From: an uncultured Dysgonomonas sp.
Lineage (GTDB): Bacteria > Bacteroidota > Bacteroidia > Bacteroidales > Dysgonomonadaceae
Assembly (NCBI GenBank): GCA_945273835.1
Contig: CALYPL010000003.1
Span: 1-64,000, forward strand
Reading direction: 5' to 3'
DNA length: 64,000 nt
The notes beneath the pieces were generated by a model. The model saw nothing but the letters and a program-made list of their open reading frames with translations. It was not told the origin of the DNA and made no database searches. Shown here one piece after another: positions 10,073 through 19,890 of the stretch; positions within the stretch are counted from its first letter, which is position 1; the number at the start of each line of letters is the position of its first letter. The translations under genes were made by a program, and so were the position numbers.

Positions 10073-10522
10073 ATGCTCAAATATATATATATCACTTTAG
10101 GGATGATAACTCTCGGTCTTGGTTTGCTTGGAATCGTTACTCCCGGACTGCCTACTACTCCCTTGATTATGCTAACAGCTTTTCTTTTTGCCAAAAGCTC
10201 TCCTAAACTGCATCAGCGATTGCTTGAACACCGGATTACGGGACGTTATCTTAAACGCATCAACAATGGTCTCAGTTTGCGGGCACGCATCATATCTATA
10301 TCTATTATGTGGGTTATGGTTTGTTTTTCAGCTTTTGTTATTTTCCATGGGGTTATGCGCTGGGTAATGATCGGATTAGGGATTATAGGTACTATTGCGC
10401 AATTAATCGTATTGCGTAAAAGGAAACCGAAGAATAATGAGGGGGTGACAAACGAAACTGATCATAATTCTGTGGATTTTTCTGAAAATATTGAATCTGA
10501 AGGTTCTCAATCTGCTTCGTAA
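10073..10522 (+). CDS. YbaN/DUF454-family inner membrane protein
   Basis: LGMITLGLGLLGIVTPGLPTTPLIMLTAFLFAKSSPKLHQRLLEH is the DUF454 signature. Confidence 0.88.
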   Translation: MLKYIYITLGMITLGLGLLGIVTPGLPTTPLIMLTAFLFAKSSPKLHQRLLEHRITGRYLKRINNGLSLRARIISISIMWVMVCFSAFVIFHGVMRWVMIGLGIIGTIAQLIVLRKRKPKNNEGVTNETDHNSVDFSENIESEGSQSAS

Positions 10523-10536
10523 TTATTCTTTTAATG

Positions 10537-10574
10537 AAAGAGCCGTTCATTTTTTTTATTGTTGAACAGCTCTT
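10537..10574. terminator. Stem-loop between convergent genes
   Basis: AAGAGC-c-GTTCA ... TGAAC-a-GCTCTT with a T-rich loop, between YbaN (+) and the GNAT gene (-). Confidence 0.65.
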
Positions 10575-10608
10575 ATCTTAGTTTTATCGTTTTTACGGTG
10601 TTATCTTT

Positions 10609-11034
10609 TTAATGCTGAAATTTTTTACGCATGACAATGTAATCATAATCATCGCGCGAAAAAGTTTCATTTGTTTCTTCGTACCCGAATTTTTTATAAA
10701 ACCCGATCACATCTTTTCTTGCATTACACCACACACTATTAAGTTTAACGTCTTTCGCATAATCGTCGAGCCATTTCATAAATTCTGTTGCATAGCCTTT
10801 GCCTTGCACCTCTACACGGGTAGCCAACTTGCGAAACTGCAGGTTACGTTCTTTATCCAGAAAAATTGAAGCTACGGTCATCAAATGTCCGTCATCAAAA
10901 ACGCCCAGATGTATTCCCATATCATCATTGTCTATTTTCACACCGTCAATACTTTTATCAGGGTACATTACCTGCTGACGTATTTTAAGGACCTCGTTAT
11001 AGTCGGCTTCACTAACAGTAATCATCAATTTCAA
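10609..11034 (-). CDS. GNAT family N-acetyltransferase
   Basis: HLGVFDDGHLMTVASIFLD...RKLATRVEVQGKGYATEFMKWL...NARKDVIGFYKKFGYEE. Confidence 0.9.
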   Translation of the reverse strand: MKLMITVSEADYNEVLKIRQQVMYPDKSIDGVKIDNDDMGIHLGVFDDGHLMTVASIFLDKERNLQFRKLATRVEVQGKGYATEFMKWLDDYAKDVKLNSVWCNARKDVIGFYKKFGYEETNETFSRDDYDYIVMRKKFQH

Positions 11035-12509
11035 AATTTATATGTTAACATCAATCTGCCTTCGGCAGTAAAAGAATATATATCATCATAATACTTATAA
11101 TTAGTATCACGACTGTACGTATATACAATCAGCGACAGGTAATATCTGTCTTTCAGCTTCGTGTCGAGCCGGTTGGATATGGCATGCAACATCGCCTGCG
11201 AGTGGTCGCCCTGATAATTACCAGTCTGACGGTCAATGTCTTCCACATTTTCGGATGGTGGATATCCTTTCCATGTAAACATTTTATAGGCTTCATAGTT
11301 TGAAGAGAAACTTATTTTGTCTCTATATGCCACGTTTACTCCGACTTTGTAGCTGAAACCGCTTGCAAGATTATAATTTCGGTTATACACCCTGTAATAA
11401 TCGCTCAGAGCTCCGCCCAGAATTATACCATTGAAGTGCGCATATCCATCGACAGACCAATTATTCCACCGCTTACATTTATACATTATACCTGTTCCGA
11501 ATGAAGCAGGTGTACAGAACTTATACGGAATTTTTTTAGAAACACTCGATATAGTATCTGAGTCGTAATAATCGTAATGTTGATAGAAACCGAAATTCAG
11601 AAAATCTTTCCTTGTGTTAATCACATCGGTCACCCATAACCGGCCGACAACGTTTAACTGGCTCAAAAGGGGTTGGGATGCCTGAATGCTTAAATTTGTT
11701 TTTAGCGTGAAATAATCATATGGCTTTTCGCCACCATCATTGAAGCGGTCTCCATAATCAAGATTGATGTCAATAGCTCCGCCGATACCTTTGTCTATTA
11801 CAGGGTTACGAAATTCAAGTACTCTTGCTCCGGCTGATATTTCGAGGCTTAAATCGGGTATACCGAACTGTCGCCCTGATGTAGGTCGCTTACGATAGGC
11901 GTCGCCGTTGATCAGCCGGACGATAGCTTGTCCGGGATTGACCACTCCGGCAGCAATTTCACGCCATACTCTGTTTCTCCCGGTTTTACGATCGTCCCGA
12001 ATCAAATCGGATGCCCGAAAGAAAACCTCGCCAAGCACCATTCCGCCTATGGGCGTGGCTATAACATCATTGGTTGAGGGATATTCTTTTTCCATAAATA
12101 ATTCCCACATGGAACTTCCGCCCAATGCAAATACTCCTGACTCCCAATAATTCAACCCGTTAGCGCGTGCCGAATTATAATACAGATTGCCATGATAGGG
12201 ATGAAGGAACATATTGGTTCCCATCTGGTCGTTATCCCACAAGAAACCTTTTTTGAAATTGTTTTTGATTGTTTTACCACTGATTTTTGCAAATTCTGCA
12301 TTCTGAACATATCGGTCAAATGCCCATACGCTCATATTGATGCTGAATATCTGGGTGCCGGCGCAAAGCCATTTCTTCTTGGAATAATATTTTATATCTG
12401 CTGAATCGGGTTTGATCGGGGGAACAAGCTGGTGCCGTATTGCTGTTTGTGAATTCAGGCTGATACCAATTGCAAAAAGAGTCAGGATAAACAGAGTTCG
12501 TTTCATCAA
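11031..12509 (-). CDS. DUF3943-type secreted/outer membrane protein
   Basis: Signal peptide; MGTNMFLHPYHGNLYYNSARANGLNYWESGVFALGGSSMWELFMEKEYPSTNDVIATPIGGMVLGE matches my recollection of DUF3943. 4-bp overlap with the GNAT gene. Confidence 0.8.
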   Translation of the reverse strand: MMKRTLFILTLFAIGISLNSQTAIRHQLVPPIKPDSADIKYYSKKKWLCAGTQIFSINMSVWAFDRYVQNAEFAKISGKTIKNNFKKGFLWDNDQMGTNMFLHPYHGNLYYNSARANGLNYWESGVFALGGSSMWELFMEKEYPSTNDVIATPIGGMVLGEVFFRASDLIRDDRKTGRNRVWREIAAGVVNPGQAIVRLINGDAYRKRPTSGRQFGIPDLSLEISAGARVLEFRNPVIDKGIGGAIDINLDYGDRFNDGGEKPYDYFTLKTNLSIQASQPLLSQLNVVGRLWVTDVINTRKDFLNFGFYQHYDYYDSDTISSVSKKIPYKFCTPASFGTGIMYKCKRWNNWSVDGYAHFNGIILGGALSDYYRVYNRNYNLASGFSYKVGVNVAYRDKISFSSNYEAYKMFTWKGYPPSENVEDIDRQTGNYQGDHSQAMLHAISNRLDTKLKDRYYLSLIVYTYSRDTNYKYYDDIYSFTAEGRLMLTYKF

Positions 12510-12637
12510 TTAACAGATTTCTGTATCAAATACATAAGTTTTCTCAACATCAATTTAGCTTATATTCAATTCTTTATTCAGCAAATCTATGAAAAGTAAA
12601 ATTATTATATTAAAATTTATATAGAAGAAAACTTCAC

Positions 12638-13384
12638 CTATTGCAGTGCCAAATAGTTATAATCGTCTACAACTTTATTCAGAAATGCTATATCCGACCC
12701 TTCAAGTGAATAACCGGTTATGCTTAGCACCCTTTCAGTCAGTCTTTTACAGTTGTTTTTATCTTTAATAAACTTACGGTCTTTTATCATCGACGTAATA
12801 ACCTGAATATCCCTATCGGACAATTTATCCAAAACATCTGTATATTTTACCTGATAATTATCCTCAAAATCTAAGTCTGCTATTGTAGGAACCTTGTTTT
12901 GATTTCCCGGCTTCAGATCTATAACAGTTGTACCAGCGACAATATCCCCCAAACGTTGTTTTTTTTCAGAAAAGCCGATCAAGATAACAGCCATCATACC
13001 TTCGGTTAAGGTTATATCTATCAAACGAAACAGCCACCTTAATAAATAGGTTCCGAACGAGGGTTTTGTTCCATCAAGATTGACAACTTTTATTTTAAAA
13101 AGCATTTTGCCCAATGTTTGCCCATTATTTAATGTATCGAAAAGCAAATTATAAAATATTACCGGAAATAAAATACATATTATGAATAATACACCAAGAC
13201 TATTAAAATAATGATTCCAAATGTAAGGCCAAATGGGAAATAACTCAACAATAAAAAAATACCATCCTACAATCCAAAGGGTCATAACTAAGATATCAAC
13301 AATATATGCCAACAGCCTATAACCTAAACCTGCCGGTTCGTAATCTATAATTACATTTTGTGTTGTTTGTACTTCAATTGCCAT
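12638..13384 (-). CDS. RDD family membrane protein
   Basis: AGLGYRLLAYIVDILVMTLW, NGQTLGKMLFKIKVVNLDG, LLRWLFRLIDITL, KKQRLGDIVAGTTVI. Confidence 0.92.
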   Translation of the reverse strand: MAIEVQTTQNVIIDYEPAGLGYRLLAYIVDILVMTLWIVGWYFFIVELFPIWPYIWNHYFNSLGVLFIICILFPVIFYNLLFDTLNNGQTLGKMLFKIKVVNLDGTKPSFGTYLLRWLFRLIDITLTEGMMAVILIGFSEKKQRLGDIVAGTTVIDLKPGNQNKVPTIADLDFEDNYQVKYTDVLDKLSDRDIQVITSMIKDRKFIKDKNNCKRLTERVLSITGYSLEGSDIAFLNKVVDDYNYLALQ

Positions 13385-13467
13385 AAATCGGGACTTTGCG
13401 GAGTAATTGTTCGCAAATGTAAATAAATAAGGTCAATTTCCAAGTAACTGATTGCAATAAAAGCTAA

Positions 13468-14355
13468 TCAGCCATGAACAACCTTTGCTTTGCCTTTACG
13501 CACCGAATCAAAGGTTTGAAGCAGCACGGAAAGCACTATAAAGGTCACACCTATATAAAACGAAAAATTGAGAGCTTTGGCTTCGCCCAGAAACAACATA
13601 GCGAGCATGATACTGTACACAGGTTCTAAATTGTAGCTCAGGTTGACGGTAAAAGCCGAAATTTTATTCAGTACCTGTATTTGCAATATTTGCAGGCAGA
13701 TGGTGCAGAATATCACAAAGATAAGAAGACAGATAATATCTTGTCTGCAGGGCAAAATGGTTAAAACGGGAAATGCTTTAAGATAAAAAGGTAATAGACA
13801 GCTAACAAGCAGAAAACCGGCGAACATTTCATAAACTAATATAGTCTCCGGCTTATAATCGTTGCTGATGCGTTTGGTGGCAATGGTGAATAATGCCGCC
13901 AAAGCTGAAGATATTATACCCAAACCAATGCCCACACGGTAACGTGTATCGAACGAAAATATCAGAAGAACGCCTGCTAAAGTGATGAGACTGTAAAGCA
14001 ATTCACGCAAAACAAATTTACGGTGAAGTATCATTGGTTCTAAAAAAGAGGTAAAGAACCCTACTAACGAAAAACAAACCACGCCTATCGACACGTTAGA
14101 GGTTTTGATGCTTCCGTAAAAAAATATCCAATGTAAAGCCAACAAACATCCGACCGTTCCGATACGCCTGAAATCTCGAAACGATATGCGTAATAATTTT
14201 CCGATAACAGCCAAGTAAATAAATACAAATAAAAAGGTCAGCATCAGCCGATACCAGACCAATAAACCTTCGTTGAGCGAAATAAGTTTGCCAAATATAC
14301 CTGTAAAACCTGCCAGCAAAATAGACAGATGCAACTTCAAATACGTCTTTCCCAT
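13468..14355 (-). CDS. DMT superfamily (EamA) transporter
   Basis: About 10 TM helices; YRLMLTFLFVFIYLA, ALHWIFFYGSIKTSNVSIGVVCFSLVGFFTSFLEP, NLEPVYSIMLAMLFLGEA. Confidence 0.9.
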   Translation of the reverse strand: MGKTYLKLHLSILLAGFTGIFGKLISLNEGLLVWYRLMLTFLFVFIYLAVIGKLLRISFRDFRRIGTVGCLLALHWIFFYGSIKTSNVSIGVVCFSLVGFFTSFLEPMILHRKFVLRELLYSLITLAGVLLIFSFDTRYRVGIGLGIISSALAALFTIATKRISNDYKPETILVYEMFAGFLLVSCLLPFYLKAFPVLTILPCRQDIICLLIFVIFCTICLQILQIQVLNKISAFTVNLSYNLEPVYSIMLAMLFLGEAKALNFSFYIGVTFIVLSVLLQTFDSVRKGKAKVVHG

Positions 14356-14575
14356 TTTATATTTTCATTCCAAGGTGCAAATGTAGACATAAAACCAATT
14401 AACTTTCCATGAAACTCGCCTTTAATTATTTTGCTAAAAAATGATAAAAACCGAATGAAGCCAATAGATACCAAAAGTTCATAAAGTGCTTATTTGATAT
14501 ATACCAAAAAATAGACTATTTTTACATTCTGAAAATTATTTTTAAATAATCTGAATTAGGACGTACTCAAGCTTA

Positions 14576-16615
14576 ATGAAAAAATTACTTTTCTCTCTAT
14601 TTATTTTTGCCTCAACTCTCGGGATGAAGGCACAAGATGTTGTTACGTGGTCTATTAAACTGGCTGAAAAAGGTAACGACGAAATAGAACTCGTGGCAAA
14701 AGCCTCGATAAATAATGGTTGGCATTTATATGATGTTAATATCCCAGAAAATGGTCCAAATCCAACCACATTAAATATTGACGAACTGAAAGGTGCAACA
14801 AAAGTCGGCAAGTTTAAAGCTGTGAACTCAAAACTCCATAAAGAAATGGATCCCATCTTTGAACTTGAGATCGGCTATTACGAGACAAGCGCCACATTTG
14901 TTCAACGCTTCAAGGTAACCAATCGCAAGACATTCTCTCTGAAAGGAGACATCCGCGCGCAGGCTTGTAACAATGAGCAATGCACGCCCCCCTTACCTAT
15001 TGATTTCAGTTTCTCGTCGAAAGATCTGAAACCTGTTGCTGAAAATGATAAACCTCAGCCGGCAGAAAATACGCCGACACCTAACGTTACAACAGAACAA
15101 CCCGATACGGCAACTCAAAAAAGCGTTGTTGAAATCACTGATACATTATCCGCAAAACCACAATCGGCTACCGATAGCTTGTGGAAACCTGTTATTTCCG
15201 AATTGAGAGATTACGGTGCGGCCGGCAACGTAGCCAACCAATCGTTATTATGGGTCTTCATTCTTGGTTTTGGAGGAGGCTTGATAGCATTGCTTACACC
15301 ATGTGTATGGCCAATGATACCGATGACTGTAAGTTTCTTTCTGAAACGCAATAAAAAAGATAAAAAGAAAGCAATCAAAGACGCCACCATTTATGGAATA
15401 TCAATAATAGTGATATATGTCGCATTAGGATTGATCATCACAGGTATATTCGGTGCAAGTGCACTCAACGACCTTTCGACAAGTGCCTTGTTTAACCTCA
15501 TCTTCTTTGCGTTGCTAATCGTTTTCGCTGTTTCATTTTTGGGTGCATTCGAGATTACACTACCCTCTTCGTGGACTAATAAGATGGATCAGAAAGCCGA
15601 TTCAACCACAGGACTGTTGAGCATATTCTTCATGGCATTTACATTGGCGTTAGTGTCATTCTCCTGCACAGGTCCTATAATCGGCACATTGCTTGTTGAA
15701 GCAGCTAGCTCAGGAGCGATAATCGCACCCGCACTTGGCATGTTCGGATTCGCCATAGCCTTAGCTATCCCTTTCACGCTATTTGCTATTTTCCCGACTT
15801 GGCTCGAAAGTATGCCAAAATCGGGCGGATGGTTGAACTCGGTTAAAGTAGTGCTTGGCTTCTTAGAATTAGCATTGGCTCTCAAATTCTTATCCGTGGC
15901 AGACTTAGCCTATAAATGGGGGATACTCGATCGTGAAGTCTTCCTTGTATTGTGGATTGTTATATTTACACTTTTAGGAATTTATTTATTGGGTAAACTC
16001 AAACTTCCGCACGACAGTGATTTAAAATACGTGTCAGTTCCACGCTTGTTTTTAGCAATCATATCATTTGCTTTTGCCATCTATATGGTTCCCGGACTTT
16101 GGGGCGCACCGCTCAAATCAATAAGTGCGTTTTCACCACCATTATTCACACAGGATTTTAGTCTGTATAAAGGCGAAGTTCACGCCAAATTTGATGATTA
16201 CGAAGCCGGCATGCAATATGCTAAAGCTAACAACAAGCCCGTCATGATTGACTTTTCAGGTTTCGGTTGCGTAAATTGCCGTAAGATGGAAGCTTCTGTA
16301 TGGACAGACGCACGTGTAAAAAGTATGTTGGAAAATGATTACGTGCTGATAACTCTTATGGTTGATGACAAGAAGAAACTGCCTGAAGTTATTGAAGTTG
16401 ATGAAAACGGACGCAAAACAAAGCTAAAGACCATCGGCGATAAATGGAGTTATCTGCAACGTCACAAATTCGGGACTAATTCTCAGCCTTATTATGTAAC
16501 TCTTGATAATAACGGTATGCCGACAGGACCGTCATTTGCTTATGACGAGAATGTGGATAAATATCTGAAATTTCTTTCAACAGGTTTAGAAAACTATAAA
16601 AAGGAAAAAAGATAA
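14576..16615 (+). CDS. dsbD: Protein-disulfide reductase DsbD family
   Basis: N-terminal periplasmic domain with CNNEQCTPP, TM domain with GGLIALLTPCVWPMIPMTVSFFLKR and SFSCTGPIIGTLL, thioredoxin-like C-terminus with GFGCVNCRKMEASVW. Confidence 0.93.
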   Translation: MKKLLFSLFIFASTLGMKAQDVVTWSIKLAEKGNDEIELVAKASINNGWHLYDVNIPENGPNPTTLNIDELKGATKVGKFKAVNSKLHKEMDPIFELEIGYYETSATFVQRFKVTNRKTFSLKGDIRAQACNNEQCTPPLPIDFSFSSKDLKPVAENDKPQPAENTPTPNVTTEQPDTATQKSVVEITDTLSAKPQSATDSLWKPVISELRDYGAAGNVANQSLLWVFILGFGGGLIALLTPCVWPMIPMTVSFFLKRNKKDKKKAIKDATIYGISIIVIYVALGLIITGIFGASALNDLSTSALFNLIFFALLIVFAVSFLGAFEITLPSSWTNKMDQKADSTTGLLSIFFMAFTLALVSFSCTGPIIGTLLVEAASSGAIIAPALGMFGFAIALAIPFTLFAIFPTWLESMPKSGGWLNSVKVVLGFLELALALKFLSVADLAYKWGILDREVFLVLWIVIFTLLGIYLLGKLKLPHDSDLKYVSVPRLFLAIISFAFAIYMVPGLWGAPLKSISAFSPPLFTQDFSLYKGEVHAKFDDYEAGMQYAKANNKPVMIDFSGFGCVNCRKMEASVWTDARVKSMLENDYVLITLMVDDKKKLPEVIEVDENGRKTKLKTIGDKWSYLQRHKFGTNSQPYYVTLDNNGMPTGPSFAYDENVDKYLKFLSTGLENYKKEKR

Positions 16616-16690
16616 ATACAACTTTCCGTTTAAATTAACATACTTCAATTTTTTTGAAGATTTAATGCGGGATTAAAGAATAAAATATGC

Positions 16691-16729
16691 AACGCATTTT
16701 GTAATCTCTGAATTGCAAAATGCGTTTTT
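16691..16729 (+). terminator. Rho-independent terminator after dsbD
   Basis: AACGCATTTTG ... CAAAATGCGTT followed by TTTC. Confidence 0.8.
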
Positions 16730-16789
16730 CTTTATCAAATATTTATATATTTGTAGAAAATAAATAATGACGAGTTAACATTTCTACTT

Positions 16790-17404
16790 ATGAAGAGATA
16801 TAAATCCCATCCATGGCATGGTATAAGCATTGGTGAGGATGCACCAGAAATAGTGAGGTGTTATATAGAAATAGTTCCAACGGATACTGTTAAATATGAA
16901 ATTGACAAAGAGTCTGGTTATTTGAGCATAGACCGGCCTCAGAAATACTCCAATATCATACCTGCCCTTTATGGTTTCATTCCACAAACATATAGCGGAA
17001 AAAATGTCGCCGAATTAACGAATCGGGCAATGAACAGAAAAGACATCGAGGGTGATGGTGACCCTGTGGATATATGCGTCCTCACGGAGAAAGATATTAC
17101 ACACGGAGATATTCTGGTCAAAGCTACTCCGATCGGAGGATTCAGACTTATTGACAACAACATGGCTGACGACAAACTGATAGCTGTATTGAAGGATGAC
17201 GCTATTTATGGGTCATTTCAGAGCCTATCGGATTTGCCTGCGTCAGTTATAGAACGTTTAAAACATTACTTTACGACTTATAAGGATTTACCCGGCGACG
17301 ACACGGCTCGATGTGTTCTGACGCAAGTGTATGACGTTGATGTAGCACATGATATTATCCGCCGCTCAATACTCGATTATCAGAATAATTTCGGATACAA
17401 ATAA
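16790..17404 (+). CDS. ppa: Inorganic pyrophosphatase
   Basis: IVPTDTVKYEIDKESGYLSIDRPQKYSNIIPALYGFIPQTY, EGDGDPVDICVL. Confidence 0.93.
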   Translation: MKRYKSHPWHGISIGEDAPEIVRCYIEIVPTDTVKYEIDKESGYLSIDRPQKYSNIIPALYGFIPQTYSGKNVAELTNRAMNRKDIEGDGDPVDICVLTEKDITHGDILVKATPIGGFRLIDNNMADDKLIAVLKDDAIYGSFQSLSDLPASVIERLKHYFTTYKDLPGDDTARCVLTQVYDVDVAHDIIRRSILDYQNNFGYK

Positions 17405-17624
17405 ACAAAACACGATGCTATCGTATAGCCCAAATGCATGAGATTACTCGTGCATTTTTTGCTTCATTGCGCAAAGGTTAAAAGATTTCACGAAAGCGAT
17501 TGTAATACCCGAATTTTACACCTCAAAATGTAGCACGTTTTTTATTATTTTACTACTTTTGCAACTGATTTACAAAAGCATATTAAACCAAACAATAGAA
17601 CGCTTTAAATTAACTATTAAGAAA

Positions 17625-19115
17625 ATGGGATTAAAATTTATGACCGCAGAAGAGGCTGCCCGTCTGATCAAAGACGGAGACAACGTCGGCTTTAGCGGTT
17701 TTACACATGCCGGATGTCCGAAAGTAGTGCCCGGAGCAATTGCAAAAATAGCAGAAGAAGAACATGCTATCGGAAATCCTTTCAAGATCAATGTATTTAC
17801 AGGAGCTTCAACAGGAGACAAACTGGACGGTGTTTTAACACGTGCCAATGCTATTAACTTCCGTGCTCCTTATCAGACTAACAAAAGCATGCGTGATGCA
17901 ATTAACGCCGGAGAAATTAAATTCTGCGATTTGCATCTATCCATGATGGCACAGGATATACGTTACGGTTTTTACGGTAATATAGACGCTGCCATCATCG
18001 AAGCCTGTGATGTTACTGAAGATGGGGAAATTGTTCCTACTTGCGGAGTGGGCATATCACCAACAGTTGCCCGTTTAGCCCCTATCGTAATTGTTGAGCT
18101 TAACAAATGGAATCCGAAAGAATTGCGTGGTATGCACGACATACCTGAGCCTATTGACCCTCCTCATCGCAAAGATATAGGCATCTACGATGTTCACGAC
18201 CGCATAGGTAAAAGTTTTATAAAAGTTGATCCTTCTAAAATAGTGGTTGTTGAAACCGACGAGCCTAACGAAGGTAAAGGGTTTGCTCCTGTTGACGAAG
18301 TTACAGAACAAATCGGTAAGAATGTGGCTAACTTCTTCATCAAAGAAATGGCAGAAGGACGTATGCCTAAATCATTCCTGCCAATACAATCAGGTGTAGG
18401 AAATATTGCCAACGCTGTGTTAGCAGCTATGGGCGATAGCAAAGAGATACCTGATTTTGAAGTATATACAGAGGTAATACAAGATGCCGTTATTGATTTG
18501 ATGAAATCAGGACGTGTGAAATTCGCCAGCGGATGTTCACTTACTGTAAGTAATCCATGCATCGAAGAAATCTACAATAATCTTGATTTCTACAAAGAAA
18601 AGATTGTGTTGCGTCCATCAGAATACTCAAACAATCCTGAAATAGTCCGCCGTCTCGGTATCATTGCCATCAATACTGCTATTGAGGCTGATATTTACGG
18701 TAACATCAATTCAACCCATATCACCGGGACTAAAATGATGAACGGTATAGGTGGTTCGGGCGATTTTACGCGTGGTGCTTACGTTTCGATATTTGTTACC
18801 CCATCTATTGCTAAAGACGGAAAAATCAGCTCAATCGTACCGATGGTTTCGCACGAAGATCACAGCGAACACTCTGTGAAGATTATTGTTACCGAATATG
18901 GTGTGGCTGATTTGCGTGGTAAATGTCCTAAAGACCGTGCTCAGGAAATTATAAACAAATGCGCTCATCCGGAATATCGTCCATTGTTGCAACAATATCT
19001 TGATGGTGCAACTCAAGGTCACACACCGATTGATTTATACAATGCGTTTGCTTTCCACGAAGCTTTGATGGAAACTGGCGATATGCGAAACGTGAAATGG
19101 AGAAAGCATAATTAA
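17625..19115 (+). CDS. Acetyl-CoA hydrolase/transferase family (succinate CoA-transferase-like)
   Basis: MTAEEAARLIKDGDNVGFSGFTHAGCPKVVP, GVGNIANAVLAAMGD, EYGVADLRGKCPKDRAQ. Start moved to MGLKF; a promoter -7 motif lies at 17554-17561, over the track start (17559). Confidence 0.92.
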   Translation: MGLKFMTAEEAARLIKDGDNVGFSGFTHAGCPKVVPGAIAKIAEEEHAIGNPFKINVFTGASTGDKLDGVLTRANAINFRAPYQTNKSMRDAINAGEIKFCDLHLSMMAQDIRYGFYGNIDAAIIEACDVTEDGEIVPTCGVGISPTVARLAPIVIVELNKWNPKELRGMHDIPEPIDPPHRKDIGIYDVHDRIGKSFIKVDPSKIVVVETDEPNEGKGFAPVDEVTEQIGKNVANFFIKEMAEGRMPKSFLPIQSGVGNIANAVLAAMGDSKEIPDFEVYTEVIQDAVIDLMKSGRVKFASGCSLTVSNPCIEEIYNNLDFYKEKIVLRPSEYSNNPEIVRRLGIIAINTAIEADIYGNINSTHITGTKMMNGIGGSGDFTRGAYVSIFVTPSIAKDGKISSIVPMVSHEDHSEHSVKIIVTEYGVADLRGKCPKDRAQEIINKCAHPEYRPLLQQYLDGATQGHTPIDLYNAFAFHEALMETGDMRNVKWRKHN

Positions 19116-19206
19116 GAATACCAAAATTCATTAAACCATAAATTTTTCATTGAAAACCTTTCGATTTTCTGTCGAAGGGTTTTCTTTATCATATAAAAAC
19201 GCATTC

Positions 19207-19890
19207 ATGACAGTTCTTTACGAAGACAACCATATTATTATAGTTAACAAGACCTGCTCGGAAATCGTTCAGGGTGATAAAACGGGCGATAAACCTCTTT
19301 CTGAAATTGTGAAAGAATATCTGAAAGAAAAATACAATAAACCCGGAAATGTTTTCTGCGGGGTAACACATCGGTTGGACAGACCTGTAAGCGGCATTGT
19401 AGTATTTGCGAAAACAAGCAAGGCGTTGAGCCGTCTGAACGAGATGTTTAAGCGCAAAGAAATTAAAAAGACTTATTGGGCTATCGTCAAGAACACACCG
19501 AAGGCCTCTGAGGGTACGTTGACCTACTACCTTGTCAAGAACGAAAAACAAAATAAGTCGTATGCGTATGATACTGAAAAGCCAAACTCAAAATTGGCGA
19601 TATTGCATTATAAACTTATTGCGAGATCTGAAAAATACAATCTTTTAGAAATTGATTTAGAGACCGGCAGGCATCATCAGATACGTTGTGAGTTAGCTAA
19701 AATTGGATGTCCCATCAAAGGCGATTTGAAATATGGTTATGAGCGTTCTAATCCCGATGGCGGAATAAGCCTCCATGCACGACATATTTGCTTTGTTCAT
19801 CCTGTATCAAAAGAGTTGATTGAAGTTACCGCTCCCCTACCTGACGACAGGCTTTGGAAGGCTTTAGGCGATGCAGCGATAAAGGGTTAA
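19207..19890 (+). CDS. RluA-family pseudouridine synthase
   Basis: MTVLYEDNHIIIVNK, VTHRLDRPVSGIVVFAKTSKALSRLN, LETGRHHQIRCELAKIGCPIKGDLKYG, SLHARHICFVHP. The upstream ORF start at 19150 is less likely. Confidence 0.93.
   Translation: MTVLYEDNHIIIVNKTCSEIVQGDKTGDKPLSEIVKEYLKEKYNKPGNVFCGVTHRLDRPVSGIVVFAKTSKALSRLNEMFKRKEIKKTYWAIVKNTPKASEGTLTYYLVKNEKQNKSYAYDTEKPNSKLAILHYKLIARSEKYNLLEIDLETGRHHQIRCELAKIGCPIKGDLKYGYERSNPDGGISLHARHICFVHPVSKELIEVTAPLPDDRLWKALGDAAIKG

Noticed and set aside
9889-10206. 105-aa plus-strand ORF upstream of and overlapping the YbaN gene
   Set aside because: Different frame from the well-supported DUF454 protein; AT-rich intergenic translation with no family features.
19150-19206. 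Upstream ATG of the RluA-family gene as true start
   Set aside because: The extra 19 residues precede the typical MTVLYEDNHIIIVNK start and add no domain feature.
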